64,000 nucleotides of DNA. Source: Peribacillus simplex NBRC 15720 = DSM 1321 (lineage in GTDB: Bacteria; Bacillota; Bacilli; Bacillales; DSM-1321). Each line of letters starts with the position of its first letter. Position 1 is the first letter of the stretch. Location: NCBI RefSeq assembly GCF_002243645.1, contig NZ_CP017704.1, forward strand, positions 4,668,001 through 4,732,000, read 5' to 3'. Positions 51,700 through 60,287 of the stretch are shown piece after piece. The translations under genes and the position numbers were made by a program. Under the pieces are notes generated by a model that saw only the letters and a program-made list of their open reading frames with translations, made no database searches and was not told where the DNA came from.

Positions 51700-53976
51700 A
51701 TGAAACTGCGAAAAAATTTACAAGAAGTTATCAAGGATTTAAAAACGAATGAAGAATTTAAAGATAATATAGTACATTGGCAAGTAATTGAAGCGAAAGA
51801 GGCAAAACATGTTCCTTTTCCCGATGCAATGAATGATAAGATCAAGCATGCTCTTGAAATACGGGGGATAAATGGGTTGTATACCCATCAGGCAACTGCA
51901 TTTGATACTGCTGTCAGTGGCAATAGCCTTGTAGCGGTCACACCAACAGCTTCAGGTAAAACATTATGCTATAATTTGCCGGTACTTCAAAAAATACTGG
52001 AAGATGAAAAAACTAGGGCGCTTTATATTTTTCCGACAAAAGCACTGAGTTATGACCAAAAAAGCGAATTGAATGAAATGATTCATGAAATGGATGCTGA
52101 GATAAATAGTTATACATACGACGGGGACACACCTTCAAATATCAGGCAAAAAATCCGCCAAGCCGGACATATCGTGATCACCAATCCTGATATGCTCCAT
52201 TCAGGAATCCTGCCCCATCATACTAAATGGGTCTCTTTGTTTGAAAACTTGAAGTATGTGGTCATCGATGAACTTCATATTTACCGCGGCGTTTTCGGAA
52301 GTCATACAGCCAACGTCATAAGAAGATTAAAAAGGATCTGCAAGTTTTATGGAAGCAACCCTGTATTCATCTGTACTTCCGCTACGATCAATAACCCAAA
52401 AGAGTTGGCAGAAGAGCTTACGGAAAAACAAATGGTCCTTATCGATAATAACGGAGCCCCAAGTGGGAAAAAGCATTTTGTGTTTTACAATCCCCCAATA
52501 GTCAATAAACCGCTGAACATACGAAGGAGTGCGGTTTTAGAAGTCAGGAAGCTGGCAAATGAATTTTTGATAAATAAAATTCAAACCATCGTTTTTGCGC
52601 GAAGCAGGGTTCGTGTGGAAATTCTATTGACATATTTACAGGAACTTGTGTCAAAGCAATTGGGGCCAAAATCGATCAGGGGCTATCGCGGTGGATATCT
52701 GCCAACACAGCGTAGAGAAATTGAACAAGGCCTTAGGGATGGTTCCATTTATGGAGTGGTTTCCACAAATGCACTTGAGTTGGGTGTCGATATCGGCCAG
52801 CTTCAGGTTTGCATAATGACTGGTTACCCAGGATCCATATCGAGTGCCTGGCAACAGGCGGGACGAGCAGGAAGAAGGCATGGTGAAGCATTGATCATCA
52901 TGGTCGGCAGTTCTAGTGCCCTCGATCAATATATCGTACAGCATCCCGATTATTTCTTTACCAGAAATCCAGAAACTGCAAGAATAAATCCGGATAATCT
53001 TTTGATCTTGGTTGATCATGTAAAATGTGCAGCATATGAGCTGCCATTTAAAAAAGGCGATACCTTTGGGAAAACAGAGATTATGGACGTTCTTGAATTC
53101 CTTACGGAAGAAAGGGTCTTACACCTGAATGGGGACAAATGGCATTGGATGAATGATGCTTTTCCCGCAAGCAATATCAGCCTGCGTTCAGCGGCACAGG
53201 AAAATGTCGTGATCATCGACCAAACGAATGCACCGGTTAATCGGGTCATAGGGGAAATGGATACGTTCAGTGCAATGACCCTTCTCCACGATGAAGCCAT
53301 TTATTTGCACCAGGGAATCCAATTTCAGGTGGAAGAACTTGATTGGGATGAAAAGAAAGCGTATGTACGTGAAGTCAATGTAGACTATTATACGGATGCT
53401 AACCTTGCTGTTCAGTTGTCTGTATTGGAAGTCGATAAACAGCGAACTTTCGCTTCCACAGCAGCTGCTTTTGGTGATGTCGCAATACGGGCGATGCCTA
53501 CGATCTTCAAAAAAATCAAATTCGAAACTCATGAAAATATTGGTTCAGGACCAATCAGTCTCCCGGAGATGGAACTGCACACGAGTTCGGCCATGCTTTC
53601 CATGGATTCCGATATATTTAAGTGGGACGAAAATCGAATTGAACAAGGAATGATAGGTGCCTCCCATGCTCTTAATTACATGATTCCGCTATATGTTATG
53701 TGCGATCCACATGATATTCATGTTTATCCGCAGGTTAAGGCAGCGCATAATGAAAAACCGACCATTTTTATCTATGATAGTTATCCGGGAGGCATCGGGT
53801 TAAGTGATAAAGTATATGAAAACTCTGAAGTCATTCTGCTGGAAACAATATCAATGATCGAAAATTGCACTTGTGAAAGCGGCTGTCCTTCCTGTATCGG
53901 GACGGAATCCGCAACGAAAACAGCCAAGAGTGATGCCAAACAATTATTGGGTCAATTTTGTAAGCAAAAACATTAA
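51700..53976 (+). CDS. mrfA: DEAD/DEAH-type repair helicase MrfA (YprA)
   Basis: A 758-residue SF2 helicase with DUF1998-type C terminus. Walker A TPTASGKT at 81-88, DELH at about 190 replacing DEAH, SATINNP, and motif VI QQAGRAGRR. The four-cysteine site C723-x-C725-x3-C729-x2-C732 near the end is the metal-binding signature of the family. In B. subtilis YprA (MrfA) works with the exonuclease MrfB in repair of mitomycin C damage. The start is ATG 51700 after TGAGGTGG. The partner gene follows at 36 bp. Confidence 0.94.
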   Translation: MKLRKNLQEVIKDLKTNEEFKDNIVHWQVIEAKEAKHVPFPDAMNDKIKHALEIRGINGLYTHQATAFDTAVSGNSLVAVTPTASGKTLCYNLPVLQKILEDEKTRALYIFPTKALSYDQKSELNEMIHEMDAEINSYTYDGDTPSNIRQKIRQAGHIVITNPDMLHSGILPHHTKWVSLFENLKYVVIDELHIYRGVFGSHTANVIRRLKRICKFYGSNPVFICTSATINNPKELAEELTEKQMVLIDNNGAPSGKKHFVFYNPPIVNKPLNIRRSAVLEVRKLANEFLINKIQTIVFARSRVRVEILLTYLQELVSKQLGPKSIRGYRGGYLPTQRREIEQGLRDGSIYGVVSTNALELGVDIGQLQVCIMTGYPGSISSAWQQAGRAGRRHGEALIIMVGSSSALDQYIVQHPDYFFTRNPETARINPDNLLILVDHVKCAAYELPFKKGDTFGKTEIMDVLEFLTEERVLHLNGDKWHWMNDAFPASNISLRSAAQENVVIIDQTNAPVNRVIGEMDTFSAMTLLHDEAIYLHQGIQFQVEELDWDEKKAYVREVNVDYYTDANLAVQLSVLEVDKQRTFASTAAAFGDVAIRAMPTIFKKIKFETHENIGSGPISLPEMELHTSSAMLSMDSDIFKWDENRIEQGMIGASHALNYMIPLYVMCDPHDIHVYPQVKAAHNEKPTIFIYDSYPGGIGLSDKVYENSEVILLETISMIENCTCESGCPSCIGTESATKTAKSDAKQLLGQFCKQKH

Positions 53977-54012
53977 TAGATTGCAGTGATAAGTGAAAAG
54001 AGGTGTAATTTT

Positions 54013-55275
54013 ATGTCTTTAAAAAATAAATTGAACCGTATGAAAACGCATATGAACCTAGAGCCCGTGAAACATCCTTCTCCTGTAGAAGAAAATGACC
54101 AGACAGTGAATGAACAAATTCCTTACATTGAAAAGTGGCTGGAGAACGATACCGTTTCCTTCCATTTTGATGGTGACTATTGTTTCATTAGGGAAGTCCG
54201 CTACCCTATAAATCACAAACACGGGTTATATGCATTTTCCGAGCTGGAAACGATCGTAAAAGAGTGGAATCAAACTTCATTGGAGCATCCACTATCCGCT
54301 AGGGGCGTTAAAAGTGAAGATCTGTTTTTCTTCGATACGGAAACGACAGGGCTTGGAGGTGGAGCCGGCAATACCATTTTTTTACTTGGCTATGCTTATA
54401 TAGAAGGTGAAGAAGTAGTCGTGAAGCAACATATCCTTCCGCAGCCTGGAAGTGAAATTCCGCTTTACCAAAGCTTTCTGGAAAACATCAATTACGAAAC
54501 GCTTGTCACATATAATGGTAAATCCTTTGATTGGCCCCAGCTAAAAACCAGACATACCTTGATAAAAGAACATGTACCAAAACTACCGGAATTCGGACAT
54601 TTCGATTTATATCATGCTTCAAGACGCCTTTGGAGAAACAAATTGGAACGAGTGAAATTATCAGCAGTCGAAACAGATATTCTAGGTGTACATAGGGAAG
54701 ATGATATTCCAGGATATTTGGCACCGATGATTTATTTTGATTTTGTTGAGAGGAAGAATCCGGAAATTCTGTTTGGGATCATGAAGCATAATGAACTGGA
54801 TATCTTATCACTGATCACATTGTATATTCATTTGTCCCGAAAAATCCTCCAAATCGATGGATATACGGAAGAGTCCATGGAAATTGCTCGATGGCTCGCT
54901 TATTTGGGAAAAAAAGAAGAGTCAGTTGAGACATATCAAAAAATATTGGAAGCGGGAAATGAGGAAGATCGGATAATAGCTGGCCATGCCTTAGCCTTCC
55001 AGAAAAAGAAGCAAAAACAATTCAATGAAGCGTTGGGAATTTGGAAGGAAGTCGCCTTAAAAGGGAATGTGCAAATTAGGATACAGGCACAGATTGAATG
55101 TGCAAAATTATATGAACATCAATTTAAGGACGTCGGCCTTGCTCTAAAGTGTTCAATAATCGCACTTCAAGAGATGGTGAGGGAAGGGATCACTCCGGGG
55201 AAAAAACAGTTGGAATTGGAAAAGAGGATCCATCGGCTCGAAAAGAAAGAGCACTCTAAGGGTATTTCTGTATAA
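54013..55275 (+). CDS. mrfB: DEDD-family exonuclease MrfB (YprB)
   Basis: A 420-residue protein with a ribonuclease H-like exonuclease domain (about 100-270): D108-x-E110 in FFDTETTGLGGG, then the YNGKSFDWPQL and HNELDILSL acidic motifs. A C-terminal TPR-like helical region (about 290-420) completes it. Known in B. subtilis as the nuclease partner of MrfA. I chose ATG 54013 with AGAGGTG upstream; the frame open from 53986 is not used. Confidence 0.93.
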   Translation: MSLKNKLNRMKTHMNLEPVKHPSPVEENDQTVNEQIPYIEKWLENDTVSFHFDGDYCFIREVRYPINHKHGLYAFSELETIVKEWNQTSLEHPLSARGVKSEDLFFFDTETTGLGGGAGNTIFLLGYAYIEGEEVVVKQHILPQPGSEIPLYQSFLENINYETLVTYNGKSFDWPQLKTRHTLIKEHVPKLPEFGHFDLYHASRRLWRNKLERVKLSAVETDILGVHREDDIPGYLAPMIYFDFVERKNPEILFGIMKHNELDILSLITLYIHLSRKILQIDGYTEESMEIARWLAYLGKKEESVETYQKILEAGNEEDRIIAGHALAFQKKKQKQFNEALGIWKEVALKGNVQIRIQAQIECAKLYEHQFKDVGLALKCSIIALQEMVREGITPGKKQLELEKRIHRLEKKEHSKGISV

Positions 55276-55449
55276 AATATGGGAATCGAAATGGTCTTTT
55301 AGTGCTAAAGGCTGAAAATAAAAAATATGTATACAATTATTGTAGCCTTCAACTATTATGTGTAAAATGGAAAGAGTTGAGGGTGAAATTCCAAAGCGTT
55401 CATTTCATTCCTTTACATCATAAATTCAAGGTGAAAGCGGAGCGAAGAA
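55276..55449 (+). other. Intergenic, no gene seen
   Basis: An A/T-rich stretch between mrfB and a small ORF. A possible -10 box, TAAAAT, is near 55362. No hairpin terminator stands out after mrfB. Confidence 0.3.
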
Positions 55450-55545
55450 ATGTATAAAACGACTTTATTTCTATTTTTTGTTGTCCTTTGTTTAACGATT
55501 GTTTTATTTACTTCATTAAAAGACAGTCTCTATTCCTTTTTGTAG
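55450..55545 (+). CDS. Possible 31-residue single-span membrane peptide
   Basis: ATG 55450 opens a frame encoding a short basic start (MYKTT), a hydrophobic span of about 18 residues rich in Phe, Leu and Val, and a polar end (SLKDSLYSFL). A purine-rich GCGGAGCGAAG precedes it but fits the ribosome site only moderately. Such small membrane peptides are common in sporulating Bacillus. No family is recognised. Confidence 0.4.
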   Translation: MYKTTLFLFFVVLCLTIVLFTSLKDSLYSFL

Positions 55546-55728
55546 AAAATTATCCTCAGTGCATTTGAAGGGATAGCATTAATATAATAGTGTACTTATC
55601 GACAGCTATACATCGTTTTATACTTATTCTGTATAAATAGGTCATTTCATCAGTACACGTATCCCCTTTTTTTCATAGTCTGTAATGGTAAGACTAAACT
55701 TATCATGATGAAAGGGGACGAATTATAA

Positions 55729-56277
55729 ATGTATTTTCGTAATTGTGGAGGAAATAAACCCCATGTTATGGGAGCATCCAATAATGTAATGGGAGCATCC
55801 GACAATGTAATGGGAGCATACGGGAACGCACCTGGAGTAATGGGCGCATCAACCGGTAAACACCCCAACAACGTAATGGGAGCGTCAACCGGTAAACACC
55901 CCAACAACGTAATGGGAGCGTCAACCGGTAAAAACTCCAACGTAATGGGAGCCTATAGTCCATCGGCTGTGTCTCCAGCACAATATGGTCCATCGGCTGT
56001 GTCTCCAGGGCAATATGGTCCAACACAAACATCTCCATCTCAAGTTGCCCCAGCGCAAGTCTCTCCAACACAGCAATATGTCAATACGAATGTATCGAAC
56101 ACAGTGATTCCTGTCGTTCACCCATCACATACTACAAATGTCAATAAACATGTGAACACGTTTAAGCATTATTTCCCACATACTCAATCCGTGGTGAACG
56201 AGTGCTATAATCAACACTTGATTTGTGGAAGGCCGCCGCATAACCCATGCTGTCCGCCTAGACATTTCGGATATTAA
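55729..56277 (+). CDS. cotD: CotD-like spore coat protein with N-terminal VMGA repeats
   Basis: A 182-residue coat protein. The C-terminal half (about 125-182: VIPVVHPSHTTNVNKHVNTF, then HYFPHTQSVVNECYNQH, and a Cys/Pro/His-rich tail) is the CotD core. The N-terminal 120 residues are repeats not found in B. subtilis CotD: nine VMGA(S/Y) units, two or three as 36-bp direct repeats at 55837-55941, then Ser-Pro-Ala/Gln units (PSAVSPAQYG type). AAAGGGGA precedes ATG 55729. Expected in the inner coat during late mother-cell sporulation. Location next to mrfAB agrees with B. subtilis cotD. Confidence 0.87.
   Translation: MYFRNCGGNKPHVMGASNNVMGASDNVMGAYGNAPGVMGASTGKHPNNVMGASTGKHPNNVMGASTGKNSNVMGAYSPSAVSPAQYGPSAVSPGQYGPTQTSPSQVAPAQVSPTQQYVNTNVSNTVIPVVHPSHTTNVNKHVNTFKHYFPHTQSVVNECYNQHLICGRPPHNPCCPPRHFGY
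55837..55941 (+). repeat. 36-bp direct repeats within cotD
   Basis: Three tandem units start at 55837, 55873 and 55909 (36, 36 and 33 bp), encoding 12-residue VMGASTGKHPNN-type blocks. They are in frame, so copy-number change would keep the protein open. Confidence 0.85.
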
Positions 56278-56282
56278 AAAAT

Positions 56283-56308
56283 AAGGGCTTATTAAGCCCT
56301 TGTTTTCT
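56283..56308 (+). terminator. Intrinsic terminator after cotD
   Basis: AAGGGCTTATTAAGCCCTT forms a short hairpin followed by GTTTTCTT. Confidence 0.65.
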
Positions 56309-56341
56309 TACATAATCATGTTAAAGGAGATTAGCCAAGCG

Positions 56342-56893
56342 ATGAAGGTTTTGTATATGACGGGCTATAAGGCTTTTGAATTCGGGATATTCAAAAATGA
56401 CCATGAAGCCGTAAAATATATAAAGAAAGCGATGAAGCAGCGTCTCCTTCCATTGGCGGAAGATGGGCTGGAATGGGTGATCATCTCAGGTCAGTTGGGT
56501 ACGGAACTATGGGGTGCAGAAGTGGTTTTCGAATTACAGGAAGAATATCATCAGCTTAAATTGGGGGTGCTTACTCCTTTCCTGAAACAGGAAGAGACAT
56601 GGAATGAGACGAATCAAGACTATTACCGATCCATATTGGCCCGTGCCGATTTTGTTGAGTCCATTTTCAACAAACCATATGAAGGGCCACAACAGCTGAA
56701 AATCAAAAATAGGTATATGGTCCATAAAAGCGATGCCATGCTCATCATTTTCGAAGCCGAAAAAGAGGGATCAGCCCGATATCCTTATTTCGAGGCGATG
56801 AAAAAAGCGGAAACACAGCCATACCCCATCTTTCAGATTAACTTTGATGATCTGCAACTGGCTGCGGAAGAAGCCAGCTGGTCCGAAGAATGA
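56342..56893 (+). CDS. ypsA: YpsA family protein (DUF1273, SLOG superfamily)
   Basis: A 183-residue Rossmann-like protein. Family marks are MTGYKAFEFGIF at the N terminus, WVIISGQLGTELWGAEV with the glycine-rich ligand loop, GVLTPF, and a KSDAMLIIFE strand. SLOG members bind nucleotides. YpsA has been linked to division control in Firmicutes, and it lies beside gpsB here as in B. subtilis. I chose ATG 56342, with AAAGGAGA upstream; an earlier ATG would add a non-conserved tail. Confidence 0.9.
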   Translation: MKVLYMTGYKAFEFGIFKNDHEAVKYIKKAMKQRLLPLAEDGLEWVIISGQLGTELWGAEVVFELQEEYHQLKLGVLTPFLKQEETWNETNQDYYRSILARADFVESIFNKPYEGPQQLKIKNRYMVHKSDAMLIIFEAEKEGSARYPYFEAMKKAETQPYPIFQINFDDLQLAAEEASWSEE

Positions 56894-57098
56894 TGGAGTG
56901 AAAATAATTATGGATTAAAAGTTGTTTCTAAAGCATAATCATATTATGATGAAATTTAGATACAGATTTTAATGGGAATACATATCGTTCACTGAAACAG
57001 TAAGCATACTAAAAAGGTGTTTCGTTGACAAACCCAAGCAGATTTGAAAAAATAATAAAAAGTCGATTGTATTGGCGAAAGTATTGAGGTGAAGTCTT

Positions 57099-57410
57099 AT
57101 GCTATCCGATAAGATAAAATTAACGGCTAAAGATATTCTTGAAAAAGATTTTAAAACAGCCATGCGCGGTTATAAACCTGAAGATGTGGATCAATTCCTG
57201 GATCTGATCATTAAAGATTATGAAGTGTTCCATCAGGAAATTGAAGATCTTAAACAAGAAAATCTTAAATTGAAAAAACAAGCCGAAGAGAGTACAAAAC
57301 GTCCAAATCAACCTGCTCCAAGTGCCACTCCGGGAACCACTAACTTTGACATCCTTAAACGGTTATCCAACTTGGAAAAACACGTTTTTGGTAACAAGCT
57401 TTTTGACTGA
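57099..57410 (+). CDS. gpsB: Cell cycle and cell wall regulator GpsB
   Basis: A 103-residue DivIVA-like coiled-coil protein. The N-terminal lipid/PBP-binding domain has [23 protein letters not shown], followed by a coiled coil to about residue 68, a Pro-rich linker and a C-terminal helical segment ([13 protein letters not shown]). In Bacillus it moves PBP1 between septum and side wall, which gives a functional link to ponA. GAGGTGA precedes ATG 57099. Confidence 0.95.
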   Translation: MLSDKIKLTAKDILEKDFKTAMRGYKPEDVDQFLDLIIKDYEVFHQEIEDLKQENLKLKKQAEESTKRPNQPAPSATPGTTNFDILKRLSNLEKHVFGNKLFD

Positions 57411-57445
57411 GATTTTGCATTGTAAAAGTGAAAATGATTTTGGTA

Positions 57446-57474
57446 TTGTGTTTTCATGAATAATGGAGTATAAT
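57446..57474 (+). promoter_or_regulatory. Promoter of rnpB
   Basis: TTGTGT (57446-57451), a 17-nt spacer and TATAAT (57469-57474), placing the start at about 57482, which agrees with the RNA 5' end. Confidence 0.6.
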
Positions 57475-57481
57475 CAATTAT

Positions 57482-57897
57482 GTTATGTTAACGTTTGGGT
57501 AATTGCTGCTGCATTTATGCAGTAGAGGAAAGTCCATGCTCGCACGGACTGCGATGTCCGTAGTGTTCGTGCCTGGCGAAAAAATAAGCTTGGGCAGCAA
57601 TCTTGGATTGCTGACGGCTGGGAAAATGCCTAAGTCCTTTTGGATATGGCATGAATACCTATAAAAGTGCCACAGTGACGGAGCCTTTACAGAAATGTAA
57701 AGGGTGGAACGAGGTAAACCCCACGAGCGAGAAACCCAAATTAATGGTAGGGGCGCTTTCTTCCTTGGAATTGAACGAGGAGAAGGACAGAAGCACATGC
57801 TTCTGTAGATAGATGATTACCGCCGAAGTACGAGACGCGAGTCGCTTGCAGTACTGAGGAACAAAACATGGCTTACAGAACGTTATCATATTACACC
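57482..57897 (+). ncRNA. rnpB: RNase P RNA, type B
   Basis: Catalytic RNA of RNase P, about 415 nt. Recognised from the B. subtilis RNA: TTAACGTTTGGGTAATTGCTGC at the 5' side (P1/P2 region in parts), GAGGAAAGTCCATGCTCGCACGG in parts (CR I), GTGCCACAGTGACG, GGTAAACCCC and CGAGCGAGAAACCCAAATT blocks, GTAGATAGATGATTACCGCC, and the 3' end GGCTTACAGAACGTTA that closes P1 with the 5' end. It sits between gpsB and ypsC, as in B. subtilis. Exact ends are approximate. Confidence 0.95.
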
Positions 57898-57905
57898 AAA
57901 AGCAC

Positions 57906-57935
57906 AACTCTCCTTTTAAAAGGGGAGTTTTTGTT
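57906..57935 (+). terminator. Intrinsic terminator after rnpB
   Basis: AACTCTCC (57906-57913) pairs with GGGGAGTT (57922-57929), then TTTTGTTT. Confidence 0.8.
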
Positions 57936-58521
57936 TATGGAGATTGCCCGATTATAAAAAGATTGGGCATTTCCATTTATTTTTCGTTTTCTGAAACACC
58001 GCTGTGTTAAACTTAGAACTTGGCAAGTTTTCCATTCCATTCGAAAAGTGGCAAGCGGAAAGAAAATGGCTTAAATGAAGTCTGTCGGTAGTGTTTTTAA
58101 AATTAGTGTTGGAATGTTAAGCATTTCCTTGATTCTGGGTATCCTATTTATACAGGTTCCTTAACTCTTCTTTAAGCCCTAAAATGAAGGTATCAAGACA
58201 GAACTTCAAATTTCATGATAATGGATGGGAAGCATACATAAATGGTTTGGATGATTTCATATAATTGCAGCTTGTATCTTAAGTTACATGGATAATTGAG
58301 TAAAAAGCCTTATTTCAATGTAATTAATAAATGTTCTCGATACATGATCATTATATAAGCTCAAACAATGAAGAATTCTAACTAAAATATAAAAAAAGCG
58401 GTGGACCTTTTAAGTAAGGTTTGCATGTAAAAAGTCAATGCCTGTTTCTTAATTACATAAATGAAGAAACACGGGAAAAGGTGCCATTGATTTGGATTAA
58501 TGGAAAGAAGGTGCAGGATTA
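57936..58521 (+). other. 586-bp gap between rnpB and ypsC
   Basis: No ordinary gene. Three things are visible. A second hairpin, TGCCCGAT (57945-57952) / ATTGGGCA (57962-57969), is followed by a T-rich run. A 29-codon frame at 58075-58164 encodes a hydrophobic peptide but has a weak ribosome site. A hairpin TGTTTCTT (58443-58450) / AAGAAACA (58464-58471) lies just upstream of ypsC. No known riboswitch was recognised. Confidence 0.4.
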
Positions 58522-59670
58522 ATGAAACAATTCGATATTATCGCAACATCAGCAATGGGATTGGAATCAATTGTTGCCAAGGAGGTTCGGGATCTTGGTT
58601 ACGATTGTCAAGTCGAAAATGGTAAAATCACGTATAAAGGGGACCAATCTGCCATTGCCCGCTCTAATTTATGGCTGCGCAGTGCCGATAGGGTGAAAAT
58701 TAAAGTTGCAGAATTTAAAGCATATTCATTTGATGAGTTGTTTGAAAAAACAAAGGCATTGAATTGGGAAGATTACTTATCAGCCGATGTCGAGTTCCCC
58801 GTGAGTGGAAAATCAGTTAAGTCAAAGCTTTACAGTGTCCCTGATTGTCAGGCTATTGTCAAAAAGGCGATTGTTGATAGATTGAAAAGCAAATATAAGC
58901 AAGTATCTTGGTTTGCAGAGACTGGCCCTTTGTTTAAAATTGAAGTGTCTATTTTAAAAGATGTCGTGACACTTACCATAGACACCTCAGGTGCGGGTTT
59001 GCATAAACGGGGATATCGGACAGGGCAGGGGGAGGCACCCCTTAAAGAAACGTTGGCGGCAGCGTTAATCATGCTGACCAATTGGAAACCGGATAAACCT
59101 TTCATAGATCCATTTTGTGGATCTGGAACGATTCCCATCGAGGCGGCCTTAATCGGGCAGAACATAGCACCAGGGTTTAACAGGGAATTCGTTTCTGAAA
59201 CCTGGTCATGGATGGACAGCAAGGTTTGGGATGAAGCACGGATTGAGGCTGAAGATTTAGCCGATTATGATCAGTACTTGGACATAACCGGTTGTGATAT
59301 TGACCATCGAATGGTCGATATAGCTAAAGAGAATAGTTTTGAAGCCGGTCTTGGTGATCTTATTGAATTCAAACAAATGCAGGTGAGGGATATCTCGACC
59401 AGGAAAGAGTATGGTGTCATTGTCGGGAACCCGCCATATGGAGAACGTCTTGGTGAGAAAAAAGCGGTTGAGCAGATGTATAGAGAAATGGGTCAAGCCT
59501 TCAAGAAGCTTGATACATGGTCAGTATACATGATTACCTCCAATCCTGACTTCGAACAGCATTACGGTAAGCCTGCAACGAAAAAAAGGAAATTGTTCAA
59601 TGGTTTCATCCGCGCTGACCTTTATCAATATTGGGGGAAAAGGCCGCCAAGGCAGCCTCAAGGTGAATAA
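58522..59670 (+). CDS. ypsC: RlmL-like rRNA guanine-N2 methyltransferase YpsC (THUMP domain)
   Basis: A 382-residue SAM-dependent RNA methyltransferase. N-terminal ferredoxin-like plus THUMP RNA-binding region (about 1-155), then the Rossmann methyltransferase with DPFCGSGT (motif I) and NPPYGERLG (motif IV, target amine). The likely target is a 23S rRNA guanine N2, by family. AAGGTGCAGGA precedes ATG 58522. The position after rnpB is as in B. subtilis. Confidence 0.92.
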   Translation: MKQFDIIATSAMGLESIVAKEVRDLGYDCQVENGKITYKGDQSAIARSNLWLRSADRVKIKVAEFKAYSFDELFEKTKALNWEDYLSADVEFPVSGKSVKSKLYSVPDCQAIVKKAIVDRLKSKYKQVSWFAETGPLFKIEVSILKDVVTLTIDTSGAGLHKRGYRTGQGEAPLKETLAAALIMLTNWKPDKPFIDPFCGSGTIPIEAALIGQNIAPGFNREFVSETWSWMDSKVWDEARIEAEDLADYDQYLDITGCDIDHRMVDIAKENSFEAGLGDLIEFKQMQVRDISTRKEYGVIVGNPPYGERLGEKKAVEQMYREMGQAFKKLDTWSVYMITSNPDFEQHYGKPATKKRKLFNGFIRADLYQYWGKRPPRQPQGE

Positions 59671-59862
59671 GTAGGTAGAAAATAACGGAGGATTTTGATA
59701 GTCAGGACGATTTATTCATAATAGGTTCCAGTCTTGCTTATCATTTCCTTTTCTGTTATTCTAATAATGAATTATTTTTGTTCAGATTTAAGGAATACCT
59801 TAATATTCAATGAGCAAGGATAGTAATATAATGTGTGGAGAACACACTAGGAGGCAACAAAA

Positions 59863-60063
59863 ATGGAACAAGGTAAAGTAAAATGGTTTAACGCAGAAAA
59901 AGGTTTTGGATTCATCGAACGTGAAGGTGGAGACGATGTATTCGTACATTTCTCAGCTATCCAAGGCGAAGGTTTCAAAACACTTGAAGAAGGCCAAGAC
60001 GTTACATTTGATGTAGAACAAGGTCAACGTGGACCACAAGCATCAAACGTAAACAAAGCTTAA
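59863..60063 (+). CDS. cspD: Cold shock protein
   Basis: A 66-residue single OB-fold RNA chaperone: RNP1 KGFGFIE and RNP2 VFVHF, highly similar to B. subtilis CspD/CspB. TAGGAGG precedes ATG 59863, and a TATAAT box at 59827-59832 lies about 30 bp upstream. The gene order ypsC-cspD-ypvA recalls B. subtilis, so cspD is the best name. A terminator follows. Confidence 0.94.
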   Translation: MEQGKVKWFNAEKGFGFIEREGGDDVFVHFSAIQGEGFKTLEEGQDVTFDVEQGQRGPQASNVNKA

Positions 60064-60083
60064 TTCAACCCTATATTATTTAC

Positions 60084-60117
60084 AGACAGGCTCTCTTTTG
60101 GGGCCTGTCTTTTATTT
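60084..60117 (+). terminator. Intrinsic terminator after cspD
   Basis: AGACAGGC (60084-60091) pairs with GCCTGTCT (60103-60110), then TTTATTTT. Confidence 0.82.
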
Positions 60118-60287
60118 TACGAATCGGGCAACGAAGCAACATACATAGAAAAACATACATAATACGTTTCATTTCTGATAGTTGGTAAATATCTTGACTA
60201 TTAATGTGAAATAAAGGATAATATACTTTTGCTTAAGATTATAATGATTCGGATTCTATATACTGATGAAAGATAAAAGGGGAGACC

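Noticed and set aside
55837-55941. Regular 36-bp repeats that could suggest a CRISPR array
   Set aside because: Units are directly adjacent with no spacers, and they encode an in-frame protein repeat.
55650-56121. Minus-strand ORFs over the cotD repeats with repeated PVDAPITLLG-type units
   Set aside because: Mirror of the in-frame repeats of cotD; the plus-strand frame has a strong ribosome site and a recognisable CotD end.
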